Shown here: positions 33,277 through 44,460 of the stretch, piece by piece | Position numbering within the stretch: the first letter of the stretch is position 1 | Layout of the letters: each line of letters opens with the position of its first letter | Program-made: the position numbers and the translations under genes | The notes under the pieces: model-generated | Databases searched by the model: none | What the model saw: the letters and a program-made list of their open reading frames with translations, nothing else | What the model was told of the DNA's origin: nothing | DNA from: Isoetes taiwanensis | Taxonomy: Eukaryota; Streptophyta; Lycopodiopsida; Isoetales; Isoetaceae | Direction of reading: 5' to 3' | Length of the DNA stretch: 64,000 nt | NCBI GenBank assembly: GCA_021234155.1 | Contig: JAJEKV010000015.1 | Coordinates: forward strand, 11,428,101 to 11,492,100

Positions 33277-35824
33277 GAACTCAGCTAAAAGTGCTGCCCT
33301 AAAGTGCGCGCATGTGCCAGTGCTAGCTCTAATCTGTAAAAATTCAATACAAAATACTTACTTATCTCCTTGGGGCAGATTCACAACCAAAAAGAAGGGA
33401 TTCACAACCAAAAAGGCCAGCACAGATTCGGCCATGCCAGATCCATTAAACTGAAAAAACATTTTAGATTAAGCACAAAGAACAGACCTTTTCTTCAAGA
33501 ATAGCACGAAGTTCCACTTTTGCACAAATTTCAGGGCATATTTGCACAAATCCGGTTGTTTTTAGGGCAGGCCGATCTGGCTATATGCCCTCATGGGTGG
33601 CCGTTTTGGCGCCACAGGCATTCGCCGCATTCACCATGTTTTGAAACCCTAAATCGATTTCTCAAACCCTAAATCGATTTCTGAAATGGCTACGAAAATT
33701 TTAGAATGTTTACATTACATTTTTGCCACTAAGATACTTCACCAAAATTAAATTTCGTGCCATTTTCAAATCCTTGCCAAATTTGCAAAGGACCAAGACA
33801 AGTATGATGTGCCATCGTATGCATGGCCAAGCCACTAAAATTAATCATAGAATGGCATTCTACAAACTTTGCACTAGTTTTTACCCTTGGCAAAATATGA
33901 GCACCCAAAGTAATCATTATTCTCCCTCTACTAAATCACACCTTTGTATAAAATCAAAAGCCAACACAATTTCACATACGTACGAAAGGCATATATAAAA
34001 CCTCTTTTACAAAAATTGAAAGTTGTAAGTAAAAGGCATAAAACATTACCTTTTTACTGTTTTGTCCATAATGCTTTGTTGGCAATCCATGAATTGGTTC
34101 TCCTCCCTACAATAATGTAGATAGAGCTTCAACATTGGATACTCACATTAGATTTAAAACTATCAAGGTAAGTTGTGTGCATGCAAATGAAAAATTGGAA
34201 AAAGTAAGCTCACATTAGATTTAAAAATATCAAGATAAGTTGTGTGCATGCAAATGAAAATTTGGAAAAAGTAAGCTCGTGGCATACATGCAAAAGCCAC
34301 AAGCATGCAAAGAACAATAATTTCTAGGCCAATATTAATTTTAGAAAGTCAAACAACGTGGGTTCCATTGGCCCCTTAACATATGTTTCCATAACACTAT
34401 ATAATGGCAATGCATTTGTTGCATGCGTCAAATGGCCATGGTCTTATACTGCATATAAGAGACTAGCATGATAAGAACTATTTTCCAGTAAGATATGAGT
34501 GTACTTGAACAATGTCTAAGGTCTTAAGTTCTCCATAATAAAAATGCGTGTCATGTTTCTCATGTCCCAGCACCCATCCAAGATTAATAAGCTCTAAGAT
34601 TTGGGTTTTCAGACTTCAATACTCAGAGTCTGCTATTGCATATCTTTACCAATTTTGACTTCAAATTTGACATCTCTTACCAAGCTTGACCTTGAAGGCA
34701 TAGAGTGACTTCAAGGGTAAGTCTTCCTTGACCTTAACATCAATGTTTCCTACCAAGATCTTCCAAACTTCAAACTTAGAACTTGAACAAGGACCAATGA
34801 TTAGTATGTTGCCCTTGGAGGCCAACACATATTAAGCTGCCTTCAGGGCAATTTTTTGCTCATAGTTCCAAGGATCGAGTCCACTATTTAATTTCATATT
34901 GCAAAAAACAATAAATCGAAAATTCCACGTCCAATAACACCTTTACCTTCAGGTTTTATTAGTTCATTATATTCAAAAGGGTCATAGAAATCTCAAGGTA
35001 AGTACATTCTTGCCTCTTATACGCAGGGATTTTCATGATTTAAAGGGTGTTTCTCTAAAGATGGAAATCCTTTGTGCCTTGTAAGCCTTTGAGATTCAAA
35101 AGGTCTACAGGTTAGTCATTCCAAGGGGCATAGCCAAGTACACCTCAAAAGCCTTGACCTTATGTGACCACTTCATATTCCCGTAGAACATTTGAACTTT
35201 TGGGTTTTAAAATTCTAAAAATTACACATGTCCAGTGCATAGTGCACAAATGTTTTTTCAACCAAACCCTCATCCTATTGTACTGCCATAGTCACTTTGA
35301 AAGATGTAAAGATTGAGAATACTTCAAATATTAAACCAATCAATCAATGCTTGCAATGACATCGCATTGTACACACGTAAGCTACTCAATGTATCCAGAG
35401 ATGCCACATTGTATTTCCACCGAGAAATTCTAGCAAGATTATAAAAGTACCCAAGTTTACAATAGGAACATAGAAATTGCAGCCTTAAGTCTAAGCGTCC
35501 CATAGGCGCATAAGTATAAGGTGTACAAATACGAGGCCCACGAGATGCATTCAAACACAAGGCCCACGAGACAACAGACCAATGTTAATGATATGAATAA
35601 GGAAAAACTTGAAGATATGCGCATCCCTATATACCTACATGGAAGATGTACAATGTTCTGGCTAGGGATGGAAATTTATAGTTTTTCCCCCAAATCAAGA
35701 TTGGTCAACTAGTACACCACTAGATAGAGCAAAGTGAGAGCTTTCTAACGCATCAAATTTCATTAAAAACGGCCCCTTGGATCAAAAGTTATGATTAAAA
35801 TTGTATTTATGGAAAATTCAAACT
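33277..35824. other. CACTA interior without recognised gene
   Basis: Upstream of the ALG2 fragment, perhaps including its promoter: two AAACCCTAAATCGATTTCT phrases at 33643-33680 are in tandem. A 67-bp unit is duplicated at 34144-34277 (CACATTAGATTTAAAA at 34144 and 34211). The rest may be further captured DNA but shows no recognisable protein. Confidence 0.5.
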
Positions 35825-36165
35825 GTCTGACGAAATTCCTGACGTTTTTTCTGACGAAAATGGTGACGAATAACATGACGCTATATCTGACGGTAAATCT
35901 GACGCATGGGCTGACGAAAACACCTGACGAAACAGCTGACGTTTTTGCTGACGGTTATGCTGACGAAACTGATCTGACGCATAGTCTGACGAAAAAATTG
36001 ACGTATATTCTGACGTAATAGCTGACGGTTAAGCTGACGCTATTCCTGACGAAACATCGTCAGAATAAGCGTCAAACCGATAATCGTCAGAAAAATCGTC
36101 AGTGTAAACGTCATGCCAAGTCTTTTCAGACCGTCTGACGATTTGTCTGACGCAGAACCCTCATT
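35825..36165. repeat. Right sub-terminal TGACG array
   Basis: More than twenty copies, mostly CTGACG on the plus strand and thus inverted relative to the left array, at intervals of roughly 10-16 bases. Near the very end the orientation mixes (CGTCAG at 36057-36110). Confidence 0.88.
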
Positions 36166-36176
36166 CTCTTGTAGTG

Positions 36177-37511
36177 TTATGTATGCATAAGATTGAGCTT
36201 CATGCTAATGCTAAACCCGTAGTGCAAAAACCTTATAGACTTAATCCTAAATTTGCCAAAGTAGTTGAGGAGGAGATTGATAAGCTGCTTAAGGTTGGCT
36301 TTATCTATCCTGTAGATTATAGTGAATGGGTATCACCTATTGTGTGTGTTTATAAGAAAATTTTGAAAATACGTGTATGTGTTGATTATCGGAAGCTGAA
36401 TGATGCTACTCGAAAAGACCATTTTCCTATTCCCTTCACAGATGAAGTGTTAGATGCTGTAGCGGGTCAAGAGGTTTATTCATTTATGGATGGATTCTCG
36501 GGATATAACCAAGTATTGATTAGACCAGAAGATAGGGAGAAGACAACATTTGTAACTATTTGGGGAACTTACGCTTATCGAGTGATGCCTTTTGGTTTAT
36601 GTAACGCTCCAGCTACATTTTAGCGGGTTATTACGCAAGCCTTCAAGGAGTTTGTGCAAGATTTTATGAAGGTATTCCTAGATGATTTTGCTGTGTTTGG
36701 ATCCTTGAGTTATCATTTGAGTAAATTGGAGTTATGCTTTCAGCGTTGTAGGGAATTTGGAATCTCCTTGAACCCAGAAAAATGTACTTTTGTGGTTACA
36801 CATGGTGTTTTGCTAGGTTTTGTTGTATCGATACATGGACTTACGATTGACCCACACAAAACTTCTAAAATCCTTGATCTGCAGCCTCCAACGAGTGTTA
36901 AAGAGTTGCAAGCTTTTCTAGGGCATGTAGGATATCATAGACGCTTTATTGATCATTATGCACAACGAGCTTTGCCACTTACTAAGTTGTTGCGAAAATC
37001 AAAGGAATATGATTGGAATGATGCATGTCAAAAAGCATTTGAAGAACTAAAATTAGCCTTAGTTAAATCACCAATTTTAAAGTCTCCAGATTGGTGTAAA
37101 GAATTCCATGTGTTAATTGATGCATCAAATTATGCTATAGGTAGCATTTTATGTCAAGCTGATGAAAAGAATATCGATCATCCTATATTCTATGCAAGCA
37201 GGCAATTAACTAAAGCTGAGCAAAACTACTCTACTACTGAACGCGAGGCACTTGGCATGATTTTTTCGATCCAAAAATTTAGGCATTATCTTCTTGCTAA
37301 TGAATTTGCATTTGTTGTTGACCACCAACCTTTGAAGTATTTGATCAACAAGCCTTGCCGCATGGGAAGGATTGCTCGTTGGTTGTTGTTATTGCAGGAA
37401 TTCAAGTTTCGAATTGTTGTACGAGCTGGGAAGACACATTCAGCAGCTGATCATTTGTCAAGAATTTCAGGACCAAAAGAAGAAGGAGATATTCCATTGT
37501 TTTATGGATGA
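36177..37511 (+). pseudogene. Gypsy reverse transcriptase and RNase H
   Basis: The RT reads RVCVDYRKLNDATRKDHFP, FMDGFSGYNQV, YRVMPFGLCNAPATF and the catalytic FLDDF. A TAG at 36621-36623, between the B and C motifs, breaks it. RNase H follows with LIDASNYAIG, YSTTEREALGM, FVVDHQPLKYL and AADHLSR. The active-site residues of both enzymes are kept, but the stop prevents a full product. The region directly follows the CACTA target duplication. Confidence 0.9.
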
Positions 37512-37559
37512 AGTACTTTTTTTCTCAGAGAGGTCGTACCGAATGATATGAATCTATTG

Positions 37560-38820
37560 CATCTTATTTATCTACTGGGAATTTCCGGATGGTATGAGTG
37601 TTGTTGGTAAAAGGCGATTAACAATTCAATCAAAGCCATATACACTTGTTCTTGGTCAATTATATAAATTAGGTCATGATGATGTGTTGAACGATGCATA
37701 ATGCCACATGAAATTAGAAGCGTGTTGCAATCATGTCATGATGGACCTAGTGGTGGGCATTTCTCTATAGATACTACTATTAAGAAAATTCTTCAAAATT
37801 TGGATTATGGTGGCCTAAATTGCATGCTGATGTTAGGGAATATGTTAGACATTGTGATGTATGTCAAAGGGTGGGGAAGCCTTCTAACAGAGACGTTATG
37901 CCTTTACATCCAATAATGCCTATCTTGCCTTTTGAAAAATGGGGAATCAATTTTGTAGGACCAATCAAGCCATCTGCTATGCATCTTGGTAATAAATATA
38001 TTTTTGTTTTGTCTTGACTCACGTTACCAAGTGGGTGGAAGCGCCGCATTTAGGGAAGACACGGCCAATAATGTGGCTATATTCTTGTCTAAAAATATCA
38101 TAACACGTTTTGGGCGCCTTTGGAATTGGTCGTGATAGAGGTAAGCATTTCCTTAATGATACTATTGAAGCTTTAACTAATAGATATGGGGTGAAACATA
38201 GAAAGACAACTCCATATCATCCACGCGCAAACGGCCAGGTGGAGCGTACAAATAAAACTCTATGTACCATAATTACCAAAACTTGTAATGCCAACCGCAC
38301 AGATTGGGATAAACGCCTTTTCGATGCGTTGTGGGCCTATCGCATTGCACATAAAGTTACAACAAATGCTACACCTTTTAAATTAGTATATGGGCAAGAA
38401 GCTATAGTTCCTATTGAGCTAGAACTCCCATCCTTGAGAATTGCTATTGAATATAAATTAGACTGGGATGGTAGTTTGCAAGCAAGATTAGCACAATTAG
38501 AAGCCCTTGATGAAAGCAGACTATATGCTTATATGTCACGAAAAGCAATTCAACAACGTCGTAAAGCATGGTATGATCGGCATCGAAACAATAGACACTT
38601 TGATAAAGGTAACTTAGTTCTACTTTATGATAGTAAGCATTGGAAGAAACCAGGTAAACTCAGGATGCGTTGGAAAGGTCCTTATATTGTCAAAGAAATA
38701 TATGATAATGGATCTGTATTACTTAAAGATTTTGCAGGAAATGAGCTTCCCACACGAGTGAACGGTGCGAGACTTAAAGTGTATCACATGTCAAAAATTA
38801 GCGATCCTCTCTTCAAATAA
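37560..38820 (+). pseudogene. Gypsy integrase
   Basis: The HHCC zinc region is GPSGGHFSIDTT and YVRHCDVCQRVG, split by a frame change near 37815. The catalytic core has WGINFVGPI, in which the first acidic residue of the D-D-E triad, normally D before FVGP, is N. Then come a stop at 38015, a frame change, RDRGKHF (second Asp) and HPRANGQVERTNKTL (Glu). The C-terminal part includes WYDRHRNNRHFDKGNLVLLYD and KGPYIVKEIYDNGSV. Integrase would insert the cDNA; this copy cannot. Confidence 0.88.
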
Positions 38821-39709
38821 GGTGTAGTATTCATCGGGACGATGAATAAATATAAGGGGGGTAGTATTATTGTTTGAAAAAAAAAAAAAAATCAAGAAGA
38901 AATAACAAATCATTTTTTCTGATAATCCATCAGCTTGTCTTCCATTGCTATATCAAATTCATCTCATTTTCTATTCTCTCACTTCACATCAATCCATTAA
39001 GACTGCCAATCAGCTCCGCATCAAGGCAGCATCTTGTTTTGTTAACTATTTTTGTTTCCATTGACAGGTGCACTTGCTTTTTCTCCATTAGAATCAATCC
39101 ATCCCATTCAATACACCAAAGTCTGCCATATAAGCTTTACCACCAGGCAGCAATTATTGTACTAATTTTTTGATATTGTTACCATGACAGGGTCATCTGC
39201 TTTTCTCCGTGATTATTCAATTCATTCATCTACACTCATTCATATTCTTCAACTCATAAAGTGCTGCAATCATCTTCACCATCTAAGCAGCCATATGTTT
39301 TATTAAATGTTATTTTCTCACTGCAGGAACATCAATTTTTTATCATTCATAGCCATCTGATTTCCTTTGGGTCTATCCAAACATCAAACTTGTTTCTTAT
39401 TCCCATTGTTTTTCCATATCTTTTATTGCTAGCCATTTTCCCATTCCAGCAAGTCCGTGTAGTAAAAGAGTCCAATAAACAAATAATCCAAAAGGTAGAA
39501 GGAAGAGTGAGGTGATGGAGCGCCATACTGAGGTTGCAGTAGAGGGAGAGTCCTGACCTAGATGGGATTTGCCACCCTTAAAAGTATTTTATATTCGGTG
39601 AAGCCATAGAATCGCCGATGGAGGAAATGGTTTGGAAGAAAATATTTTGATCATGAAGAACTATTTTGAAGAACTCGTCGGGACATCGAGTTTTTTGTAA
39701 GGGGAATAA
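38821..39709 (+). other. Gypsy 3' non-coding region
   Basis: Between integrase and the 3' LTR. About three imperfect units of roughly 120-130 bp recur, each with a GACAGG or GCAGGA element followed by a T/C-rich stretch and CATCC/CATTC motifs (near 39063, 39188, 39324). A polypurine tract closes it. No ORF is supported. Confidence 0.6.
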
Positions 39710-40582
39710 TGTAGAAGGAATAATTTGTTCAGAATTGTGCATTTTGGGTGAAAACGTGATCAAGCGAGCAATGCCATGTGATCTTACCATGTTAAATTGC
39801 ATAAAAATAGCATATTTGGCATATTTGAATGTTATTTGAAGATGTAACCTTGAAGGATTTATTTTTATAATAGTGGAAAATATGGGAAGCTAAGAAGAGC
39901 ACATTTATTTAATCTAACGGTGGAGATTTATGGAAACTAATGGTGGAGATTAAAAGCCCTCTTCTATTGAAAAGGCATAAAGGAAAAAAAAAGGGTTACG
40001 GTTGCGGAGTCTGGGCCGATCCGGGAAGAGAGGAGCGGATATAGGAGAGCAGCCACTGGATTTGGAAAGGGCAGGAATGGATCAGAGAAAGAAGCAAACC
40101 AGGCAGGAAGCATTTAAGGGAAGTGGCCGACCATTATTCTGTTAGAGAGCAGGAAAAGCAGAAGCGTATCAGAGCAGAGCATTCCAGGGGAAGATCCGAT
40201 CACAGCAGAGGAGCGGAGCAGTGCAGAACATGTCGCGGAATCATGCTGAAGATCTTCTGATACATTTCGTGGCTGTTTGATCATGCTGTATTCAGAGAAT
40301 TTTATTATTCAATTCTAAAACTATGAATGTGATTCCTATTGCCAAACTGCCTGTGTTTATGGCTTGTTTATGGGATAAGTGCTATGAATAATTGGTGTAT
40401 TCAGATCTGAAACTATGGAATATAATCCTGGTTCATTATCATATTACTTGTTATGAAATGTCTCTTGTGAATCTTTAAATCCTTCTCGCTATATATCTGG
40501 ATACCAGGGTTCAATCCCCAGTGTATTGATAATGAATTATCTGCTGGCTATATTGTTCCTACACACACGAAAACCGTCTACA
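39710..40582 (+). repeat. 3' LTR of the gypsy element
   Basis: 873 bp. It is preceded by a purine-rich tract (AAGGGGAATAA, 39699-39709) as expected for plus-strand priming. It is followed by the AGGAG duplication. Confidence 0.95.
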
Positions 40583-40587
40583 AGGAG

Positions 40588-40819
40588 TGCTCTTCTGCCC
40601 ATGAAACTTGCTCAGAGTAATGTTGAATTCTAAGCCCATTGGAAAAGTCAATTCACAGTTCCGCAGTGCAGGATTGCCCGTCCGTTGGCAGGGCCATAGG
40701 GAGAGGACATTTGGGACAAGCTGCTTCCGAAGGTTTTAAGGATTCATCTTCTGGCTTCAACAACCTCCCTCTACGTGATGACACTATGCATGATCCTGGT
40801 CAAGTCTTACTAGAGTATG
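40588..40819 (+). other. Right flank of the gypsy insertion
   Basis: Continues the frame broken at 26846 for ten codons up to a stop. A further open stretch at 40639-40851 has no recognised motif and no ATG start. Confidence 0.35.
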
Positions 40820-41565
40820 GCCTCCAAAAAATAAACCCCGTGTATTGCTAGGTTATTGAAGGGTTTATGTTATGGAGGTCGAGTTTTGGTCGTTTTCACT
40901 TGAGGCATGGCCGAGAAGTTGCAATTAAGGATGGGAAGCAATAGGAACTGATGGAATGGGATTTGGATCTATCCTTATCCCGCTGTGGCAATTAGAACTC
41001 AAGTGGCACTTTTGCAGTAGCGACATTGTTTGTGATTATTCTGGATGGCCAATAGTAGATCTGACTCTATTTTTTCAGTTGCCATGGCTAATGCATGTTT
41101 AGAGATGATGCACCAAGTTATCCATGAAAACGACCATGTTTTGGCCTCCAAAATATAAACCCTGTGTATTGCGAGGTTATTGAAGGGTTTATGTTATGGA
41201 GGTCAAGTTTTGGTCGTTTGCACTTGGGACATGGTCGAAAAGTTGCAATTGAAGACGCGAAGCAATAGGAATTGATGAAATGGGATTTGGATCTATCCTC
41301 CTCCCGCTGTGGCAATTAGAACTCTATGTATGTTTAGAGATGATGCACCAAGTTATCAATGAAAACGACCAAGTTTTGGCCTCCGAAGTGTATTGCTAGG
41401 TTATTGCAGGTTTTATATTATGGAGGTCGAGTTTTGGTCATTTTCACTTGGGACATGGTCGAGAAGTTGCAATTGAATACGCGAAGCAATAAGAATTGAT
41501 GAAATGGGATTTGGATCTACCCTCCTCCCGCTGTAGCAATTAGAAGTTAAGTGCCGCTTTTGCAG
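40820..41565. repeat. Three-copy tandem repeat, 235-324 bp
   Basis: The phrase GGCCTCCAAAA-AATAAACC... TTATTGAAGGGTTTATGTTATGG starts near 40820, 41144 and 41379. Copies share AAGTTGCAATT, GAAGCAATAGGAA and GGGATTTGGATCTA at constant order. The first copy has about 90 extra bases. Confidence 0.9.
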
Positions 41566-43651
41566 TGGTGATTCAAACTACAATTTTATATCTTCACATG
41601 ATCTTAGGCCCTATTGAGACCTGTGCCAGTTGCAATTGTGCAAAAAACCCTTATAAAGCTCGAGATCCAAAAATCTGCTTGGTGGTTTTCTGTGATAGTT
41701 GACTGACATAATTTTTGATCCACTCTGAACTCGTTGTTTCCCATCTTCCCGGTTTCAAATCAGACCCGGTTTTTTTCCAGCATGTTCTTAGGACTTTTTT
41801 TTTTGTGGGGGGCGGGGAGGGGGGGAGGGAGGGGGAGAAACGAAGTTTTTTTTTTTATTATTTCAAAATAATAAGTACAATGTTTCAGACATATAAAGGA
41901 TTACTACAGGAGAAGCCTCAATATCTTCGTCCTTTATGTGCAGGAACTTATTCTCTGCTCTGTAAGATAATATACATGAAGCGCATGGTAATCTCCCATA
42001 TGGTAACCAGAGTAGACAAGAAGATACTAGGGAAAATAGGCACCCGAAGCTTTCTTTTACATATTGAAGAACCAAAGCAGATAATCCGGAGACAATGAAC
42101 AGAGAAGGAAGTACAATAATATGAGATCAACTTAGTTGCTGCATTGTCGGGATGTAAAACAGTCAGCCTAAGTAGGCTAAAACACATGCCCAGCTGCCAA
42201 GACTCCTCCCAAAAGTCCGTTTCATGATATATAAGCTTCTTCCCATATATCCCTAGCTTGGCCCCTAAATTGATCCCATTTCTTGCACTTCAAATCCATT
42301 CTAATAATTCCAAAATTCGACAAAGACCTCCTGATAAAAGACAGATTCTGATCATATCTTGAATATCTTGAACCTTCCTTGGTAGTAAGAAAGAACGAGA
42401 GGAGGAAATGATGGAAATAGGCAACAATTTTCTGGGCTCTGTATAAAAACACAAACTGCAAAATTTTACATGCCAAGAAATGCCACTGTTCAAGAACTCA
42501 TAAAATTTCATTCCAACTTATAAGCATCTGCGCTGTTTCAGTGTAATCTTTGCAGTAAAGATTATAATGCTAAGAGCATTAGAACGAAGTACCATATTAG
42601 TGGCTTACCTGAGATCAAGAAACCACCCTGAAGATGCTTCCAAAGCCACAAATTTATCAGCCTATGGTAAAAAATCCAGACCCGAAAAGCTATTTGTCGT
42701 AATCCCTGCTAGCCGCTGATTTGATCCTAAACAAATTCAAGGTGTTGCAGTAGTGCCAGAAAGGCAAGAAAAGGGGCGGCCTCTCCCTGCTGTCGTCGCC
42801 CTAGCTGCAGGCGCCAAGAACCATTTTTCTTAGGACTTTTCTCTGATAATAATTTCAGAAATCATCTAAAAATATTCAACAGAACTCGAGATATCATCAT
42901 TTGAGTGTGTAGACCTTTTTTTGTCTCAGGGAATGCACTGGCCAAATTTTCTTCCAACTTTGAACCCAATTTTCTCAAATATTCCAGATCCAAATTGTGC
43001 CAAACTTTTTCCCACATCTCACCTCAACTTTTCTCTGGCTTCTCCTCCAAAAATCATTTGAAGAAGACCAGAACAACTCGAGATATTCAGATCTGTGTGT
43101 AACTACCTCATTTTGCTTTGGGGATTCTAATGTAATTGATGCCGTTTTGCATAATTTTACACAAAGATTAGTTCCCTTAAGAAACCTGGAGGTTCTAACA
43201 CACTATATCCATATCAAAGCATGTGTATGAACTAACACACCCAAGAAGTGTTACCTTGTATATGCGTATCCCAAAATGATTGAGTCGGCATGGGAGAGGA
43301 AGACAAGCCATATGATCAGATCTTGCAGGATGCATTAGACTTTATGACAAGATCAATAATTCCTACTCTTTTGTGTGCTTATATTGGATACATGGACTCA
43401 GTTGTGTCCTCCGGGACAGTATTGAATTGTCCTATATAATTGTGCAGTGTACCAGCATACTTATTACTGCTAAGGTTTTTCCCTCGAAAACTCTTCGGGG
43501 CGGGGTTTTTTTAATCCTGACAGTAATATGCTTGCTGCTCTCTTTTTGTTTGGGTCCCACAGGCCAATTGGTCTCCATGGAGCCACCTTTGTTTGAGCCA
43601 CCTTTGTGACGTTCCACACGCCTTTTTAAGTATAAATACGTGACACGTCAC
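41566..43651. other. No gene recognised; G-rich tract
   Basis: A G-rich tract (41804-41837) flanked by T runs is listed separately. The remaining sequence has short ORFs on both strands without motifs. Two passages (42880-42990 and 43000-43085) share CTCGAGATAT/ACTCGAGATATTC phrases near their ends, hinting at an old duplication. Confidence 0.45.
41804..41837 (+). other. G-quadruplex-prone tract
   Basis: The plus strand has consecutive runs of 6, 4, 7, 3 and 5 G separated by one base each (around GGGGGGCGGGGAGG). It lies between a T run and a further T run. It meets the simple G3+N1-7 rule for a quadruplex. Confidence 0.85.
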
Positions 43652-43684
43652 TATGAATAATTAATGGCACATTAATTATTCATA
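43652..43684. repeat. Perfect hairpin, 15-bp arms, 3-base loop
   Basis: TATGAATAATTAATG at 43652-43666, loop GCA, then CATTAATTATTCATA at 43670-43684. No T run follows, so it is not a simple terminator. Confidence 0.85.
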
Positions 43685-43924
43685 AGCTAAGGTTAGCTAT
43701 GTTAATAATTAATCATTAAAGTGGAAACCTAACCCAAAACCCTAATTCGAATTTAGGGCATAACCTAATATTAAAAAGGGCTAAAATACCAAATTAGTTG
43801 AAATGAGCCAACCCAGAGCTGCTACCTGGCCCAAATCGATTGGGCAAGGGAGAGTTGCTAACTTGGGACCCAAATTGGGGTTTCGTACCCCCATTTGCCC
43901 CAATTCGAATTGGGGGAGGTTGGT

Positions 43925-44460
43925 GGAGGAGGCAGGGATAGGTTCTGTACGTATGAAATTATTTTTTCAGACGTATAAAGTCCAAAAATACGTATTTTTG
44001 GGAAAAATACGTATTTTTGGGAAAAATACATTATTTTTCAGATTTAATACTTCGCCCGGGTGGAAAAAAATCAGAGCGAACCGAAAACCTTGACCACGCC
44101 AAAAAGTTTTCGGTTAAAATCAAGGTTTCATTTAAGCGAAAATTCAATTTTTTTTTTTTTTCGGCGTAAAGTTTAAACCTTGATTTAAACTAGTTTAAGC
44201 CGAAGGTTTTCGCTTTGCAGAAAAATTTAAAATTTTTTTGATTTTCGGCGTGGCGAAAAAAAATTCGAAAAAAAAAAATTTTTTTTTTTTATTATTTTCA
44301 CGTCAGCAATGACACCCACCCTCGGCATGGCACAATTCAATGTGGCACGAGGGTCACCGCAATAATAATAAATAATAAAAAAAAAAAAGTTTTTTTTTTT
44401 TTTTTTTTTTTAGTAAAGCGAAAACCTTGATTTAAACTTCGCGAAAAATATGTATATATA
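43925..44460. repeat. Dispersed repeat with CGTAT and CGAAAACC motifs, copy A
   Basis: Starts GGCAGGGATAGGTTCTGTACGT, then two tandem copies of ATACGTATTTTTGGGAAAA (near 43990-44028). After that come inverted AAACCTTGATTTAAAC and CGAAAACCTTGA motifs, long T and A runs, and TTTTCGGCG phrases. A related copy lies inverted at 57320-57500. Confidence 0.6.

Larger units (their letters stand above)
31130..36176. mobile_element. Non-autonomous CACTA transposon carrying ALG2 exons
   Basis: The ends are CACTATCAAGAGAATAACGG and, inverted, CACTACAAGAGAATGAGGG, with the shared continuation GTTCTGCGTCAG. The target duplication is TTA (31127-31129 and 36177-36179), the 3 bp expected for CACTA elements. 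Sub-terminal regions are packed with CGTCA/TGACG motifs. No transposase ORF is visible, so movement would need an autonomous partner. Between the sub-terminal arrays lie ALG2 exons with their introns on the minus strand. This is the pattern of gene-capturing (Pack-type) CACTA elements. Removing the element with one TTA restores the gypsy pol frame. Confidence 0.93.
26847..40582 (+). mobile_element. Gypsy LTR retrotransposon with nested insertions
   Basis: Bounded by LTRs starting TGTAGAAGGA and ending CGTCTACA, with a perfect 5-bp target duplication AGGAG (26842-26846 and 40583-40587). Gene order gag, protease, RT, RNase H, integrase is that of Ty3/gypsy. It carries a fold-back MITE in the leader (27830-28016) and a 5,047-bp CACTA element in pol (31130-36176); without the CACTA element and its TSD it is about 8.7 kb. 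Several stops and frame changes and replaced catalytic residues show that it is inactive. No chromodomain was seen. Confidence 0.95.

Noticed and set aside
33640-33690. AAACCCTAAA phrases as telomeric repeats
   Set aside because: Only two, separated by ATCGATTTCTC; this is a common plant promoter-type motif and not a telomere array.
41715-42511. ORFs around 41.7-42.5 kb as a gene
   Set aside because: They have no motif; one is created by a G-rich tract and T runs.
43803-44093. 96-aa ORF
   Set aside because: It overlaps low-complexity repeat copy A and has no motif.
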